Assembly (NCBI RefSeq): GCF_003416765.1
Contig: NZ_QSNG01000001.1
Span: 894,742-958,741, forward strand
From: Paratractidigestivibacter faecalis
GTDB lineage: Bacteria; Actinomycetota; Coriobacteriia; Coriobacteriales; Atopobiaceae
Length of the DNA: 64,000 nt
Reading direction: 5' to 3'
Shown: positions 1 through 8,434 of the stretch, one piece after another
How the letters are laid out: the number at the start of each line of letters is the position of its first letter
How positions within the stretch are numbered: the stretch's first letter is position 1
Program-made: the position numbers and the translations under genes
Notes under the pieces: model-generated
What the model was told of the DNA's origin: nothing
What the model saw: the letters and a program-made list of their open reading frames with translations, nothing else
Database searches by the model: none

Positions 1-53
1 TTACGGAAACCGTAGGAACGGCCCCCGTGCCGCCACAACATCTGCAAATAAAC

Positions 54-84
54 AAAAGGGACGCGCCGCCAGGCGGTGCGTCCC
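54..84 (-). terminator. Rho-independent terminator of tRNA-Arg
   Basis: On the minus strand a GC-rich hairpin (stem GGGACGC/GCGTCCC with an inner GCCGCC/GGCGG-type extension, 58-84) is followed by TTTT and an AT-rich tail. It lies about ten bases past the tRNA 3' end, as expected for the tRNA transcript terminator. Confidence 0.8.
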
Positions 85-94
85 AAGACTGCGA

Positions 95-171
95 TGGTGC
101 GCCCAGGGGGATTCGAACCCACGACCTTCTGCTCCGGAGGCAGACGCTCTAATCCACTGAGCTATGGGCGC
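95..171 (-). tRNA. tRNA-Arg (anticodon CCG)
   Basis: Read on the minus strand, the sequence folds as a complete tRNA. The 7-bp acceptor stem is GCGCCCA/TGGGCGC, the T arm contains GGTTCGAATCC, and the anticodon stem TCTGC/GCAGA encloses the loop CTCCGGA, giving anticodon CCG for the codon CGG. The discriminator A is followed by a genomically encoded CCA (95-97). Body without CCA is 98-171. Confidence 0.95.
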
Positions 172-183
172 ATGTGTTTAACT

Positions 184-189
184 ACTATA
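184..189 (-). promoter_or_regulatory. -10 box of the tRNA-Arg promoter
   Basis: TATAGT on the minus strand lies 12 bases upstream of the mature tRNA 5' end. No good -35 hexamer is seen at 16-18 bp, so only the -10 is supported. Confidence 0.5.
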
Positions 190-353
190 CCCCAGATTGG
201 CGAGAAATGCGCGGGCTTCTCGCCGTGCGGGCGTCATCCGGGGCAAGAGAGGTTATACAGGGATGTTTCCAGACGGCGGGACCGCAGTTTGTAGAAGTTG
301 GCCTGTGATAACATCGCAAGGCTAATTCTTGACCATAGGAGCAGGAGGCTCAC

Positions 354-1382
354 GTGATAGCAATTGTCAAGGGCTCGGCCTCGGAGGAGCAGCTCGGGCA
401 TTTCGTTCAGTGGATCGAGAACCGCGGGCTCAAGACCGACGTCTCGCGCGGTGAGGACGAGACCATCGTCGGCATCATCGGCGACACCACGCAGATCGAT
501 CCGTTCCTCCTTGAGAGCATGGACATCATCGAGCGCGTCCAGCGCGTGACCGAGCCCTTCAAGAAGGCAAACCGCAAGTTCCACCCCGAGGACACCGTCA
601 TCGACTGCGGCTACGGCGTCAAGGTGGGCGGCGGCAACTTCCAGGTCATGGCCGGCCCCTGCTCCGTCGAGGGCAGGAACCTCATCGAGATCGCCCGCGC
701 GGTCAAGGCCGCCGGCGCCACCATCCTGCGCGGCGGCGCCTACAAGCCCCGCACCTCCCCCTACGCCTACCAGGGCATGGGCGAGAAGGGCCTCGACCTC
801 CTGATGGAGGCCAGCGCCGAGCTCGAGATGCCCGTCGTAACCGAGATCATGGACCCGCGCGACGTCCAGACCTTCCTCGACCACGGCGTCCAGGTCATGC
901 AGATCGGCGCGCGCAACGCCCAGAACTTCACCCTGCTCAAGGAGGTCGGAAAGACCCAGGTGCCGGTCCTTCTCAAGCGCGGCATGTCCGAGACCATCGA
1001 CGAGCTACTGATGGGCGCCGAGTACATCATGAGCGAGGGCAACCCCAACGTCATGCTCTGCGAGCGCGGCATCCGCACCTTCGAGACGCGCACCCGCAAC
1101 ACCTTTGACGTCAACGCCATCCCCGTCCTCCACCACCTGACGCACCTGCCGGTCATCGCCGACCCGAGCCACTCCACCGGCTACACCCGCTACGTGCGCC
1201 CCGCCGCCTACGCCGCCGTGGCCGCAGGCGCCGACGGCCTGGAGGTCGAGGTCCACGACAACCCGTCCCAGGCGTGGTCCGACGGCGCCCAGGCCCTCAC
1301 GCCCGAGCAGTTCGACGACGCCATGCGCCGCATCGCCCTCATCCGCGAGGCCGTCTGCGCAGACCTCCCAGAGGAGGAGTAG
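354..1382 (+). CDS. aroF: 3-deoxy-7-phosphoheptulonate synthase (DAHP synthase, type I-beta)
   Basis: Catalyses the first shikimate-pathway step, condensing PEP with erythrose-4-phosphate. The 342-residue protein has an N-terminal ferredoxin-like/ACT-type regulatory domain (about 1-70) and a TIM barrel starting at VMAGPCSVEG (about 98-107), then RGGAYKPRTSPYAYQG, LLKRGMSE and PVIADPSHSTG. The N-domain resembles the Thermotoga-type regulatory module that mediates feedback inhibition by aromatic amino acids; inhibition here is inferred. The GTG start is chosen because a GGAGG lies 5 bases upstream. It is the first gene of the aro cluster, and tyrA follows with a two-base gap. Confidence 0.95.
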   Translation: MIAIVKGSASEEQLGHFVQWIENRGLKTDVSRGEDETIVGIIGDTTQIDPFLLESMDIIERVQRVTEPFKKANRKFHPEDTVIDCGYGVKVGGGNFQVMAGPCSVEGRNLIEIARAVKAAGATILRGGAYKPRTSPYAYQGMGEKGLDLLMEASAELEMPVVTEIMDPRDVQTFLDHGVQVMQIGARNAQNFTLLKEVGKTQVPVLLKRGMSETIDELLMGAEYIMSEGNPNVMLCERGIRTFETRTRNTFDVNAIPVLHHLTHLPVIADPSHSTGYTRYVRPAAYAAVAAGADGLEVEVHDNPSQAWSDGAQALTPEQFDDAMRRIALIREAVCADLPEEE

Positions 1383-1384
1383 CC

Positions 1385-2260
1385 GTGCCCGAGCAGAGCA
1401 GCACCACCTCCTTCGTGCCCGGCCGCTGCGGCGTCGTGGGCCTGGGCCTCATGGGAGGCTCCTTCGCCCGCGCCTTCCGCGCCGCCGGCCGCGAGGTCTT
1501 TGCCTGGAACCGCACCCGCAGCACGCTCGAGCTGGCCGAGATCGAGACCGTGACCGGCGAGCTCACCGACGACGTCATCGGGACCTGCGAGCTCATCGTC
1601 CTGGCGGGCTACCCGCAGTCCGCCATCGACTGGCTGCGCGAGAAGGCCGACCTCATCGCCGACGGGGCCATCGTCATAGACACGGTGGGCGTCAAGCGCG
1701 TCATCTGCGAGACCTGCGACAAGATCTCGGAGGGCCACGGCTGGACCTTCGTGGGATGTCACCCCATGGCGGGAACCCAGTACTCGGGCTTCGCGCACTC
1801 CCGCGCCACCATGTTCAAGGGCGCCCCCATGGTGGTCGTCCCTCCCAAAATGGGCGACCTCGAGCGCGCCGACCTTCTCGAGCGCCTGAAGGAGCTCCTG
1901 GCGCCCTGCCAGTTCGGCAGCTTCACGCTGGCCACCGCCGGCGTCCACGACCACGTCATCGCTTTCACGTCCCAGCTGGCCCACGTGGTCTCCAACGCCT
2001 ACGTCAAGAGCCCGACCGCCCGCGAGCACCACGGCTTCTCGGCGGGCAGCTACCGCGACCTCACCCGCGTCGCGCAGCTGAACGCCACCATGTGGACCGA
2101 GCTCTTCCTCGACAACGCCGACAACCTCTCAAATGAGCTGGGCTGCATCATAGACAACCTGCAGCAGTACAAGGACGCCATCGACGAGAAGGACGCTCCG
2201 AGGCTCAAGGAGCTTCTCGCCGAGGGCGACCGCATCAAGAGGGAGGTCGAGGGCAGGTGA
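1385..2260 (+). CDS. tyrA: Prephenate dehydrogenase
   Basis: Oxidatively decarboxylates prephenate to 4-hydroxyphenylpyruvate on the tyrosine branch. The 291-residue protein carries the NAD(P)-binding GLGLMG fingerprint at 19-24, a Rossmann half to about residue 160 with the conserved HPMAG (126-130), and a helical dimerisation domain. No ACT domain is present, unlike Bacillus TyrA. The open frame extends upstream to 1274, but the GTG at 1385 just after the aroF stop has the RBS GAGGAGG inside the aroF end and is the likely start. Its stop overlaps the aroB start by four bases. Confidence 0.93.
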   Translation: MPEQSSTTSFVPGRCGVVGLGLMGGSFARAFRAAGREVFAWNRTRSTLELAEIETVTGELTDDVIGTCELIVLAGYPQSAIDWLREKADLIADGAIVIDTVGVKRVICETCDKISEGHGWTFVGCHPMAGTQYSGFAHSRATMFKGAPMVVVPPKMGDLERADLLERLKELLAPCQFGSFTLATAGVHDHVIAFTSQLAHVVSNAYVKSPTAREHHGFSAGSYRDLTRVAQLNATMWTELFLDNADNLSNELGCIIDNLQQYKDAIDEKDAPRLKELLAEGDRIKREVEGR

Positions 2261-3366
2261 GCGCACCCAAGACGCAGGTCGTCCACGTGAGCTGCCCCTC
2301 GATGGACTACGACGTGCACGTTGGCGCGGGAATCCTCTCCGAGGTGGGCGCCATCGCCCGCGAGTCCTGCGGGGGCGGGCGCTGCTGCGTCATCTCCGAG
2401 ACCAACGTGGCGCCCCTCTACCTGGAGCGCGTCTCCCAGAGCCTGGCCAAGGCCGGCTACAAGGTCTCGAGTCTGGTCTTCGAGGCCGGCGAGAAGAGCA
2501 AGAACATCCGGACCCTGTCGTGGCTCCTCGAGGGCCTGGCCGAGCGCGGCCTCACCCGCGACGACTGCGTGGTGGCACTCGGCGGCGGCGTGACGGGCGA
2601 CATAGCGGGCCTCTCGGCTGCCATGTACCTGCGCGGCATCAAGGTCGTCCAGGTGCCCACCTCGCTTCTGGCCATGGTCGACTCCTCCGTGGGCGGCAAG
2701 GTGGCCATAGACCTTGAGGCTGGCAAGAACCTCGCGGGCGCCTTCTGGCAGCCGCGCGCCGTGTTGGCCGATGTCACGTGCCTCCACAGCCTCAGCCACG
2801 AACTTCTGACCGACAGCTGCGGCGAGGTAATCAAGCACGCGGTGCTTGCAGACGACGCCCTGCTGGAGGAGCTCTGCGCGCGTCCGCTCAACGGCGGCGA
2901 CGCGGCCGAGCTCGACGACGCCCACCTGGTGGACGTCGTCGCGAGAAACGTCTCCATCAAGCGCGACGTGGTCGACGCCGACGAGCAGGAGCACGGCGTG
3001 CGCCAGACGCTCAACCTCGGCCACACCATCGGCCACGGCATCGAGGCCGCGAGCGACTTTGCGCTGGGCCACGGCTCCTGCGTCGCGGCGGGTCTGTGCT
3101 GCATGCTGCGCGCCTGCGTGGCCCTCGGCTGGACCGACCCCGCCCTCGCCCAGAGGGTCGAGAGGTGCGTGGAGGCCCACGGCCTTCCCACCGACACCCA
3201 GGAGGACCACCAGACCCTCATGTCCTACATGACGCACGACAAGAAGCGCCACGGCGACTCCATGAACGTGGTCGTCGCGCGCGGCGCCGAGGACGTCGTC
3301 GTGCGAAGGGTCTCCCTTGACGAGCTCGCGCGCATCGTGGAGCTCGGCTGCGGCACTAAGGAGTAG
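2257..3366 (+). CDS. aroB: 3-dehydroquinate synthase
   Basis: Cyclises DAHP to 3-dehydroquinate, step two of the pathway, using NAD+ and a divalent metal. The 369-residue protein shows the NAD-binding GGGVTGDIAGLSAAMYLRG stretch, PTSLLAMVDSSVGGK and the metal-ligand region NLGHTIGHGIE, and is the usual family length. The GTG start overlaps the tyrA stop in a GTGA junction, typical of translational coupling within one operon. Confidence 0.95.
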   Translation: MSAPKTQVVHVSCPSMDYDVHVGAGILSEVGAIARESCGGGRCCVISETNVAPLYLERVSQSLAKAGYKVSSLVFEAGEKSKNIRTLSWLLEGLAERGLTRDDCVVALGGGVTGDIAGLSAAMYLRGIKVVQVPTSLLAMVDSSVGGKVAIDLEAGKNLAGAFWQPRAVLADVTCLHSLSHELLTDSCGEVIKHAVLADDALLEELCARPLNGGDAAELDDAHLVDVVARNVSIKRDVVDADEQEHGVRQTLNLGHTIGHGIEAASDFALGHGSCVAAGLCCMLRACVALGWTDPALAQRVERCVEAHGLPTDTQEDHQTLMSYMTHDKKRHGDSMNVVVARGAEDVVVRRVSLDELARIVELGCGTKE

Positions 3367-3369
3367 CGC

Positions 3370-4677
3370 TTGAACGTCACCATCACGCCGGCCCGCCTCG
3401 AGGGCACCGTCAAGGCGCCGGCCTCCAAGTCCGAGGCGCACCGCCTCCTCATCTGCGCCGCGCTCTCGCCCGAGACCTGCGACATAGACTGCGACACCAC
3501 CTCCCAGGACATCGACGCCACCGCAGAGTGCCTGCGCGCCCTTGGCGCCCAGGTCACGCGCACGCGGCTGGGCTTTCGCGTCGTCCCCATCCCGCGAGAC
3601 GAGACGGGCAGGCCCAGGGCCAGGCGCGGTGCGCTTCTGGACTGCGGCGAGTCTGGCTCGACGCTGAGGTTCCTCCTGCCCGTGGCGGCGGCGCTCGCCT
3701 GCGACGCGAGGCTGACCGGCCACGGACGCCTTCCCGAACGACCCCTCTCCCCCCTCTACGAGGAGCTCGTTACCCACGGCTCAGAGCTGGGCCCCAAGGG
3801 CGTCATGCCCCTTTCCGTGGGAGGCGGCCTCTCCGCGGGCCGCTTCACCATCGCCGGAAACGTCTCTTCCCAGTACGTGAGCGGCCTCCTGATGGCGGCA
3901 CCCCTGCTCGACCAGCCCACCGAGGTCCTGGTCACGGAGCCCGTCGAGTCGCTTCCCTACATCGACCTCACCATCGCCGCCCTGAGGGAGTTCGGCGTCG
4001 AGGTGGCCCGCAAGAAGGTGGCCACGCCCGACGGAGGCGCGCTCTCGCTCACGGTGGGTCCCAGGCCGGAACTCGTCTCGCCGGGAGGCGTCACAGTGGG
4101 CGGTGACTGGAGCAACGCGGCGTTCTGGCTCTGCGCGGCCGCGCTCGGAAACCCCGTGCGCGTCACGGGGGTCAACCCCGACAGCGTGCAGGGAGACCGC
4201 GCCGTCCTGGGCGCCCTTGCCCTGCTGGGCGCCCGAGTCTCTCGCCAGCCGGGAGCCGTCGACGTCACCCCAGACGAGCTACGGGGGACGCGCCTTGACG
4301 TCCGCAGCTGCCCCGACCTCGTGCCGCCCCTGGCCGCCGTGGCCGCCTGCTCGGCGGGCACCACCACCGTCACCGGCGCGGCGCGGCTTCGCATCAAGGA
4401 GTCCGACCGCCTCGAGACGGTCTGCGCCTGCGTGAACGCCTTGGGAGGCAACTGCAGCACCACTGAGGACGGCCTGGTCATCCAAGGCGTGGAGAGCCTC
4501 GCCGGAGGCACCGTCGACGCGGCCAACGACCACCGCATCGCCATGATGGCCGCCATCATGGCCACCCGCTGCGAGGGACCCGTCACCATCCTGGGCGCGC
4601 AGTGCGTGGCCAAGTCCTACCCCGCCTTCTTCGAGGACTACGCGTCCCTGGGCGGAAACGTCGCCAAGGAGGCGTGA
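3370..4677 (+). CDS. aroA: 3-phosphoshikimate 1-carboxyvinyltransferase (EPSP synthase)
   Basis: Transfers the enolpyruvyl group of PEP to shikimate-3-phosphate. The 435-residue protein has the N-terminal APASKSEAHRLL motif with the catalytic Lys, DCGESGSTLRF, the RIKESDRL loop and the C-terminal DHRIAMM. Length is normal for the family. The start is a TTG three bases after the aroB stop with AAGGAG (3358-3363) upstream. The next gene, aroC, begins three bases after the stop. Confidence 0.95.
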   Translation: MNVTITPARLEGTVKAPASKSEAHRLLICAALSPETCDIDCDTTSQDIDATAECLRALGAQVTRTRLGFRVVPIPRDETGRPRARRGALLDCGESGSTLRFLLPVAAALACDARLTGHGRLPERPLSPLYEELVTHGSELGPKGVMPLSVGGGLSAGRFTIAGNVSSQYVSGLLMAAPLLDQPTEVLVTEPVESLPYIDLTIAALREFGVEVARKKVATPDGGALSLTVGPRPELVSPGGVTVGGDWSNAAFWLCAAALGNPVRVTGVNPDSVQGDRAVLGALALLGARVSRQPGAVDVTPDELRGTRLDVRSCPDLVPPLAAVAACSAGTTTVTGAARLRIKESDRLETVCACVNALGGNCSTTEDGLVIQGVESLAGGTVDAANDHRIAMMAAIMATRCEGPVTILGAQCVAKSYPAFFEDYASLGGNVAKEA

Positions 4678-4680
4678 GAG

Positions 4681-5805
4681 ATGCCCTCGACCATTGGAAC
4701 CGCCCTCAAGGTCACCGTCTTCGGCCAGTCCCACTCCGCCGGGGTGGGCTGCGTCATGGAGGGCCTGCCCTCGGGCTTCAAGGTTGACCTGGACGCGCTG
4801 GACGTCTTCATGGCCCGGCGCGCCCCGGGAAACGCCCCCTGGACCACCCCACGCAAGGAGGCCGACTCCACGCGCATCCTCTCGGGACTCAACCCCGACG
4901 GCCGCACCTGCGGGGCACCGCTTGCCGCAGTCATCGAGAACACCAACACACGCTCCCAGGACTACGGCAACATCATGGGCGTGCCGCGTCCCGGCCACGC
5001 CGACTTCACCGCCTGGGCAAAGTGGCACGGCAACCAGGACATTCCCGGCGGCGGCCACTTCTCCGGCCGCCTGACGGGGCCCCTGTGCGTCGCCGGCGGC
5101 ATCTGCCTGCAGTGGCTTGCCGCCCAGGGCATCCGCGTGAGCGCCCACGTGGCCGAGTGCGCAGGCGTGGCCGACGAGCCCTTCTGCGTGTCCGACAACT
5201 CCCCCGAGGCAAACGCGCTTCTCGCCAGGCAGATGGACGCACTGGCAGACGGACGCGACTTCCCCGCCATCAGCGGCGACGCCGCAGCCCGCATGACCGA
5301 GGCCATCATGGCCGCCAAGGCAGACAAGGACTCCGTCGGCGGCGTCATCGAGTGCGTGGCCACGGGCCTTCCGGCAGGCGTCGGCTCTCCCATGTTCGAC
5401 GGCCTCGAGAACGTCATCGCGCGCGCCGTCTTTGGCATCCCCTCGGTCAAGGGGATCGAGTTCGGCCTGGGCTTTGAGAGCGCCCGCGTTCGCGGCAGCC
5501 AGGACAACGACCCCTACGAGGTTCGCGAGGGCGCGTGCGTCCCCCGCACCAACAACGCCGGGGGCATCCTGGGCGGTATCTCCACCGGGGCGCCGCTCCA
5601 CTTCCGCTGCGCGCTCAAGCCCATCTCGAGCATAGGCATCGAGCAGGACTCCGTGGACCTCGAGCGCATGGAGCCGGCAAGGCTCGCCGTGCGCGGCCGT
5701 CACGACGCCACCGCCGTGACGCGCGCCGTGCCCGTCGTGGAGGCCGTGTGCGCGCTCGCCGTGGCGGACTCCCTGCTCGCATGGCCCGCAGAGCCCCTGA
5801 GGTAG
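4681..5805 (+). CDS. aroC: Chorismate synthase
   Basis: Converts EPSP to chorismate in an FMN-dependent 1,4-elimination, the final common step. The 374-residue protein carries the chorismate synthase signatures: QSHSAGVGCVMEGLPSG near the N-terminus, RPGHADFTAW, GGHFSGRLTGPL, NNAGGILGGISTG and the C-terminal RHDATAV. The ATG is preceded by AAGGAGG within the aroA end. A 67-bp gap separates it from pheA. Confidence 0.95.
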   Translation: MPSTIGTALKVTVFGQSHSAGVGCVMEGLPSGFKVDLDALDVFMARRAPGNAPWTTPRKEADSTRILSGLNPDGRTCGAPLAAVIENTNTRSQDYGNIMGVPRPGHADFTAWAKWHGNQDIPGGGHFSGRLTGPLCVAGGICLQWLAAQGIRVSAHVAECAGVADEPFCVSDNSPEANALLARQMDALADGRDFPAISGDAAARMTEAIMAAKADKDSVGGVIECVATGLPAGVGSPMFDGLENVIARAVFGIPSVKGIEFGLGFESARVRGSQDNDPYEVREGACVPRTNNAGGILGGISTGAPLHFRCALKPISSIGIEQDSVDLERMEPARLAVRGRHDATAVTRAVPVVEAVCALAVADSLLAWPAEPLR

Positions 5806-5872
5806 GGCGATCCCGCCGCGCGACCCCGCGACACCGCACACCCAAGGCAAACGTAAGGAACTAACAGGCAAG

Positions 5873-7018
5873 ATGGCAGACCTCTCCCAGCTGCGGTCCG
5901 AGATTGACCGCATTGACACCCAGCTCTTCGAGCTCTTCTCCCAGCGCGTCGACGTGGCCAGAAGGATTGGCGATTACAAGCGCGAGCGCGGGCTTGCGGT
6001 GTTTGACCCAACCCGCGAGCGCCAGAAGGTGGCCGACGCGGGCGGCCGCGTGCCCCCCGAGCTCTCAACCTACGCGCAGGTCCTCATGGAGCTTCTCATG
6101 GAGGCTGCCCGCAGCCAGGAGGTAGACCCCACGGCCCCCGCAGACGCCGACTTCGCGCCCATCGAGCGCGCCGTGGAGCAGGCGCCCGCGGTCTTTCCCT
6201 CGACGGCGCAGGTGGCCTGCCAGGGCGTCGAGGGCGCCTACTCCCAGATTGCCGCCGACCGGTTCTTCCGTCACCCCTCCATCAGCTACCTCGACAGCTT
6301 CGAGGGAGTCTTCCGCGCCGTCGAGCAGGGCCTCTGCCAGTACGGCGTCCTGCCCATCGAAAACTCCACGGCCGGCTCGGTCAACAAGGTCTACGACCTC
6401 ATGATGGAGCACGACTTCCACGTGACGCGCACCTCTCGCGTGCGCATAGACCACAACCTCCTGGCCAAGCCGGGGACGCGCCTGGAGGACGTGCGGGACG
6501 TCTACTCGCACGAGCAGGCCATCAACCAGAGCCAGGCCTTCCTCTCCACGCTGCCCAACGCGCGCGTCCACGTGGTTGAGAACACCGCGATGGCGGCCAA
6601 GCGCGTCTCGGAGTCCGACCGCGCCGACGTGGCCGCCCTCTCCTCCCGCCCCTGCGCGAGCCTCTATGGGCTTGACGTGCTGGCAGAGTGCGTGCAGGAC
6701 CGCGACAACAACTACACGCGCTTCGCGTGCATCTCCAGGGACCTCCAGATCTTCCCCGGCGCGGACCGCACGAGCCTCATGGTGGTCCTCAATCACGAGC
6801 CGGGCTCGCTCTACAAGATGCTCGCCAAGTTCTACGCGCTCGACCTCAACCTCCTCAAGCTGGAGAGCCGCCCCATCCCCGAGCGCGAGTTCGAGTTCAT
6901 GTTCTACTTCGAGGTGGCGGCCCCCGTCGCCTCCCCCGAGTTCAAGACCCTGATGACCACCATCGGCCAGCACTGCCAGGAGTACCGCTACCTGGGCAGC
7001 TACACGGAGGTTCTCTAA
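5873..7018 (+). CDS. pheA: Bifunctional chorismate mutase / prephenate dehydratase (P-protein)
   Basis: Converts chorismate to prephenate and then phenylpyruvate. Three domains are visible in 381 residues: an AroQ-class chorismate mutase helix bundle (about 1-90, LRSEIDRIDTQLFELFSQR), the dehydratase domain (about 110-295, with GVEGAYSQIAADRFF and the catalytic TRF triad in DNNYTRF), and a C-terminal ACT domain (about 300-381) with the phenylalanine-binding ESRP motif. Feedback control by Phe is therefore expected. The ATG stop-start junction TAATG couples it to aroE-aroK. Confidence 0.95.
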   Translation: MADLSQLRSEIDRIDTQLFELFSQRVDVARRIGDYKRERGLAVFDPTRERQKVADAGGRVPPELSTYAQVLMELLMEAARSQEVDPTAPADADFAPIERAVEQAPAVFPSTAQVACQGVEGAYSQIAADRFFRHPSISYLDSFEGVFRAVEQGLCQYGVLPIENSTAGSVNKVYDLMMEHDFHVTRTSRVRIDHNLLAKPGTRLEDVRDVYSHEQAINQSQAFLSTLPNARVHVVENTAMAAKRVSESDRADVAALSSRPCASLYGLDVLAECVQDRDNNYTRFACISRDLQIFPGADRTSLMVVLNHEPGSLYKMLAKFYALDLNLLKLESRPIPEREFEFMFYFEVAAPVASPEFKTLMTTIGQHCQEYRYLGSYTEVL

Positions 7019-8304
7019 TGACGGAGCAGACAAGCCGGGACACGGCCCCGTTCGGCCTTCTGGGCCGCAAGCTCGGCCACAGCTGGTCGCCGCAGATCCA
7101 CGCCCGCCTTGGAAGCGTGCCCTACGAGCTCCACGAGCTGGAGCCCGAGGAGCTAGCCTGCTTTGTCCGCGGGGGGTCGTGGCGCGGCCTCAACGTGACC
7201 ATCCCCTACAAGCGCGAGGCCGCCCAGCTTGCCGACGAGGTGAGCGAGCGCGTGCTGCGCCTGGGGGTGGCAAACACGCTCGTCCGCCGTCCCGACGGAA
7301 CCATCTACGCCGACAACTCCGACGTCTTGGGCTTTGCCTGGATGCTCGAGCGCTTCTGCGAGCGCCACCTCGGCGGCTCCGCGCCCGAGGCGCTCGGGGC
7401 GAGGAAGTGCCTGGTCCTGGGCTCCGGAGGGGCCAGTCAGGCCATCCGCGCCGCCCTCGAGGACGCCGGCGCGCGCGTGGTCACCATCTCGCGCACCGGC
7501 GGCGAGACCTACGAGACCCTGGCCGAGCGCCACGCGGACGCCGCCCTCATGGTGAACACCACCCCCGTGGGGATGTACCCCAACTGCCCCGCCACGCCCG
7601 TCTCGCGCGAGGTCATGGCGCGGCTCGAGGGGCTTGCCGGCGTGCTGGACATCGTCTACAACCCCGAGCGCACCGAGCTCTGCCTCATCGCCGAGGAGCT
7701 GGGCATTCCCAGTGAGAGCGGCCTTGCCATGCTCGTCGGCCAGGCCCGCTTCTCCAGCGAGCTCTTCCAGGGACACGCGATTGAGGACGAGCTTTTGGAG
7801 AAGATCGAGGACGAGCTGCGCTCGCTCACCAGAAACGTCGTGCTCATCGGTATGCCGGGCGCGGGCAAGACCAGTTGCGGCAAGCGCCTTGCGCGCATGC
7901 TGGGACGCCCCTTCGTCGACATCGACGAGGCCATCCTGGCAGACACCGGCCGCAGCGCCGCCCAGATCATCCAGGAGGACGGCGAGGACGCCTTCCGACG
8001 CGTCGAGACCGAGGCGACCGCCTCCTACTGCAAGCGCTCCGGCATGGTCATCGCGTGCGGCGGCGGCGTGGTGACGCGCCCCCAGAACCGCGACCTGCTA
8101 CGCCAGAACGGCCGCGTCGTCCTTGTCGACAGGCCACTGGACGAGCTCTCCGACAGGGGCAGGCCCGTCTCTCAGGCAAAGGGCGTCGAGCGCCTGGCCG
8201 CCGAGAGGATGCACCTCTACCACGAGTGGGCTGACGTGATCCTCAGGTGCACCGGCTCGGCGCAAAGTGATGCAGAGCTCGTGAAGGAGCTGCTGCGTCT
8301 CTAG
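7018..8304 (+). CDS. aroE-aroK: Shikimate dehydrogenase-shikimate kinase fusion
   Basis: One 428-residue polypeptide covers steps four and five. Residues 1 to about 262 are AroE: HSWSPQIH (21-28), catalytic Lys65 in NVTIPYK, Asp102 in NSD, and the dinucleotide loop GSGGAS (135-140). Residues about 272-428 are shikimate kinase: P-loop GMPGAGKT (278-285), DIDE (301-304), GGG (348-350) and the lid RGR (380-382). Both active sites look intact. The ATG at 7018 overlaps the pheA stop by one base; upstream in-frame codons belong to a shadow of pheA. Separate aroE and aroK genes are the norm. Confidence 0.93.
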   Translation: MTEQTSRDTAPFGLLGRKLGHSWSPQIHARLGSVPYELHELEPEELACFVRGGSWRGLNVTIPYKREAAQLADEVSERVLRLGVANTLVRRPDGTIYADNSDVLGFAWMLERFCERHLGGSAPEALGARKCLVLGSGGASQAIRAALEDAGARVVTISRTGGETYETLAERHADAALMVNTTPVGMYPNCPATPVSREVMARLEGLAGVLDIVYNPERTELCLIAEELGIPSESGLAMLVGQARFSSELFQGHAIEDELLEKIEDELRSLTRNVVLIGMPGAGKTSCGKRLARMLGRPFVDIDEAILADTGRSAAQIIQEDGEDAFRRVETEATASYCKRSGMVIACGGGVVTRPQNRDLLRQNGRVVLVDRPLDELSDRGRPVSQAKGVERLAAERMHLYHEWADVILRCTGSAQSDAELVKELLRL

Positions 8305-8376
8305 CCGTCCACGGAAATGATGGGCGTGCCTGCGGACGTACCCGCCGCCGCAACAAGACGGCAACAAGGCGAAACG

Positions 8377-8382
8377 TATACT
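8377..8382 (+). promoter_or_regulatory. Possible -10 box upstream of the EIIB-aroQ gene
   Basis: TATACT stands about 50 bases before the GTG start in the only gap over 100 bp within the aro cluster. No convincing -35 is present (CAAGAC at 8354-8359 with a 17-bp spacer). It suggests, weakly, that the last gene can be transcribed separately. Confidence 0.3.
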
Positions 8383-8434
8383 CACGTCTCGACATTTACC
8401 GGCGTAAGCATGACGTACCAGAGAGGACCCTCCC

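Noticed and set aside
76-294. 72-codon plus-strand frame near the left end
   Set aside because: It reads through the antisense of tRNA-Arg and has no RBS.
2050-3777. 575-codon minus-strand frame opposite aroB/aroA
   Set aside because: High-GC shadow; composition rich in Gly, Ala, Val, His and Asp with no domain, while aroB and aroA are complete on the other strand.
4279-5919. 546-codon minus-strand frame opposite aroC
   Set aside because: Shadow of aroC; no start signal and no recognisable fold.
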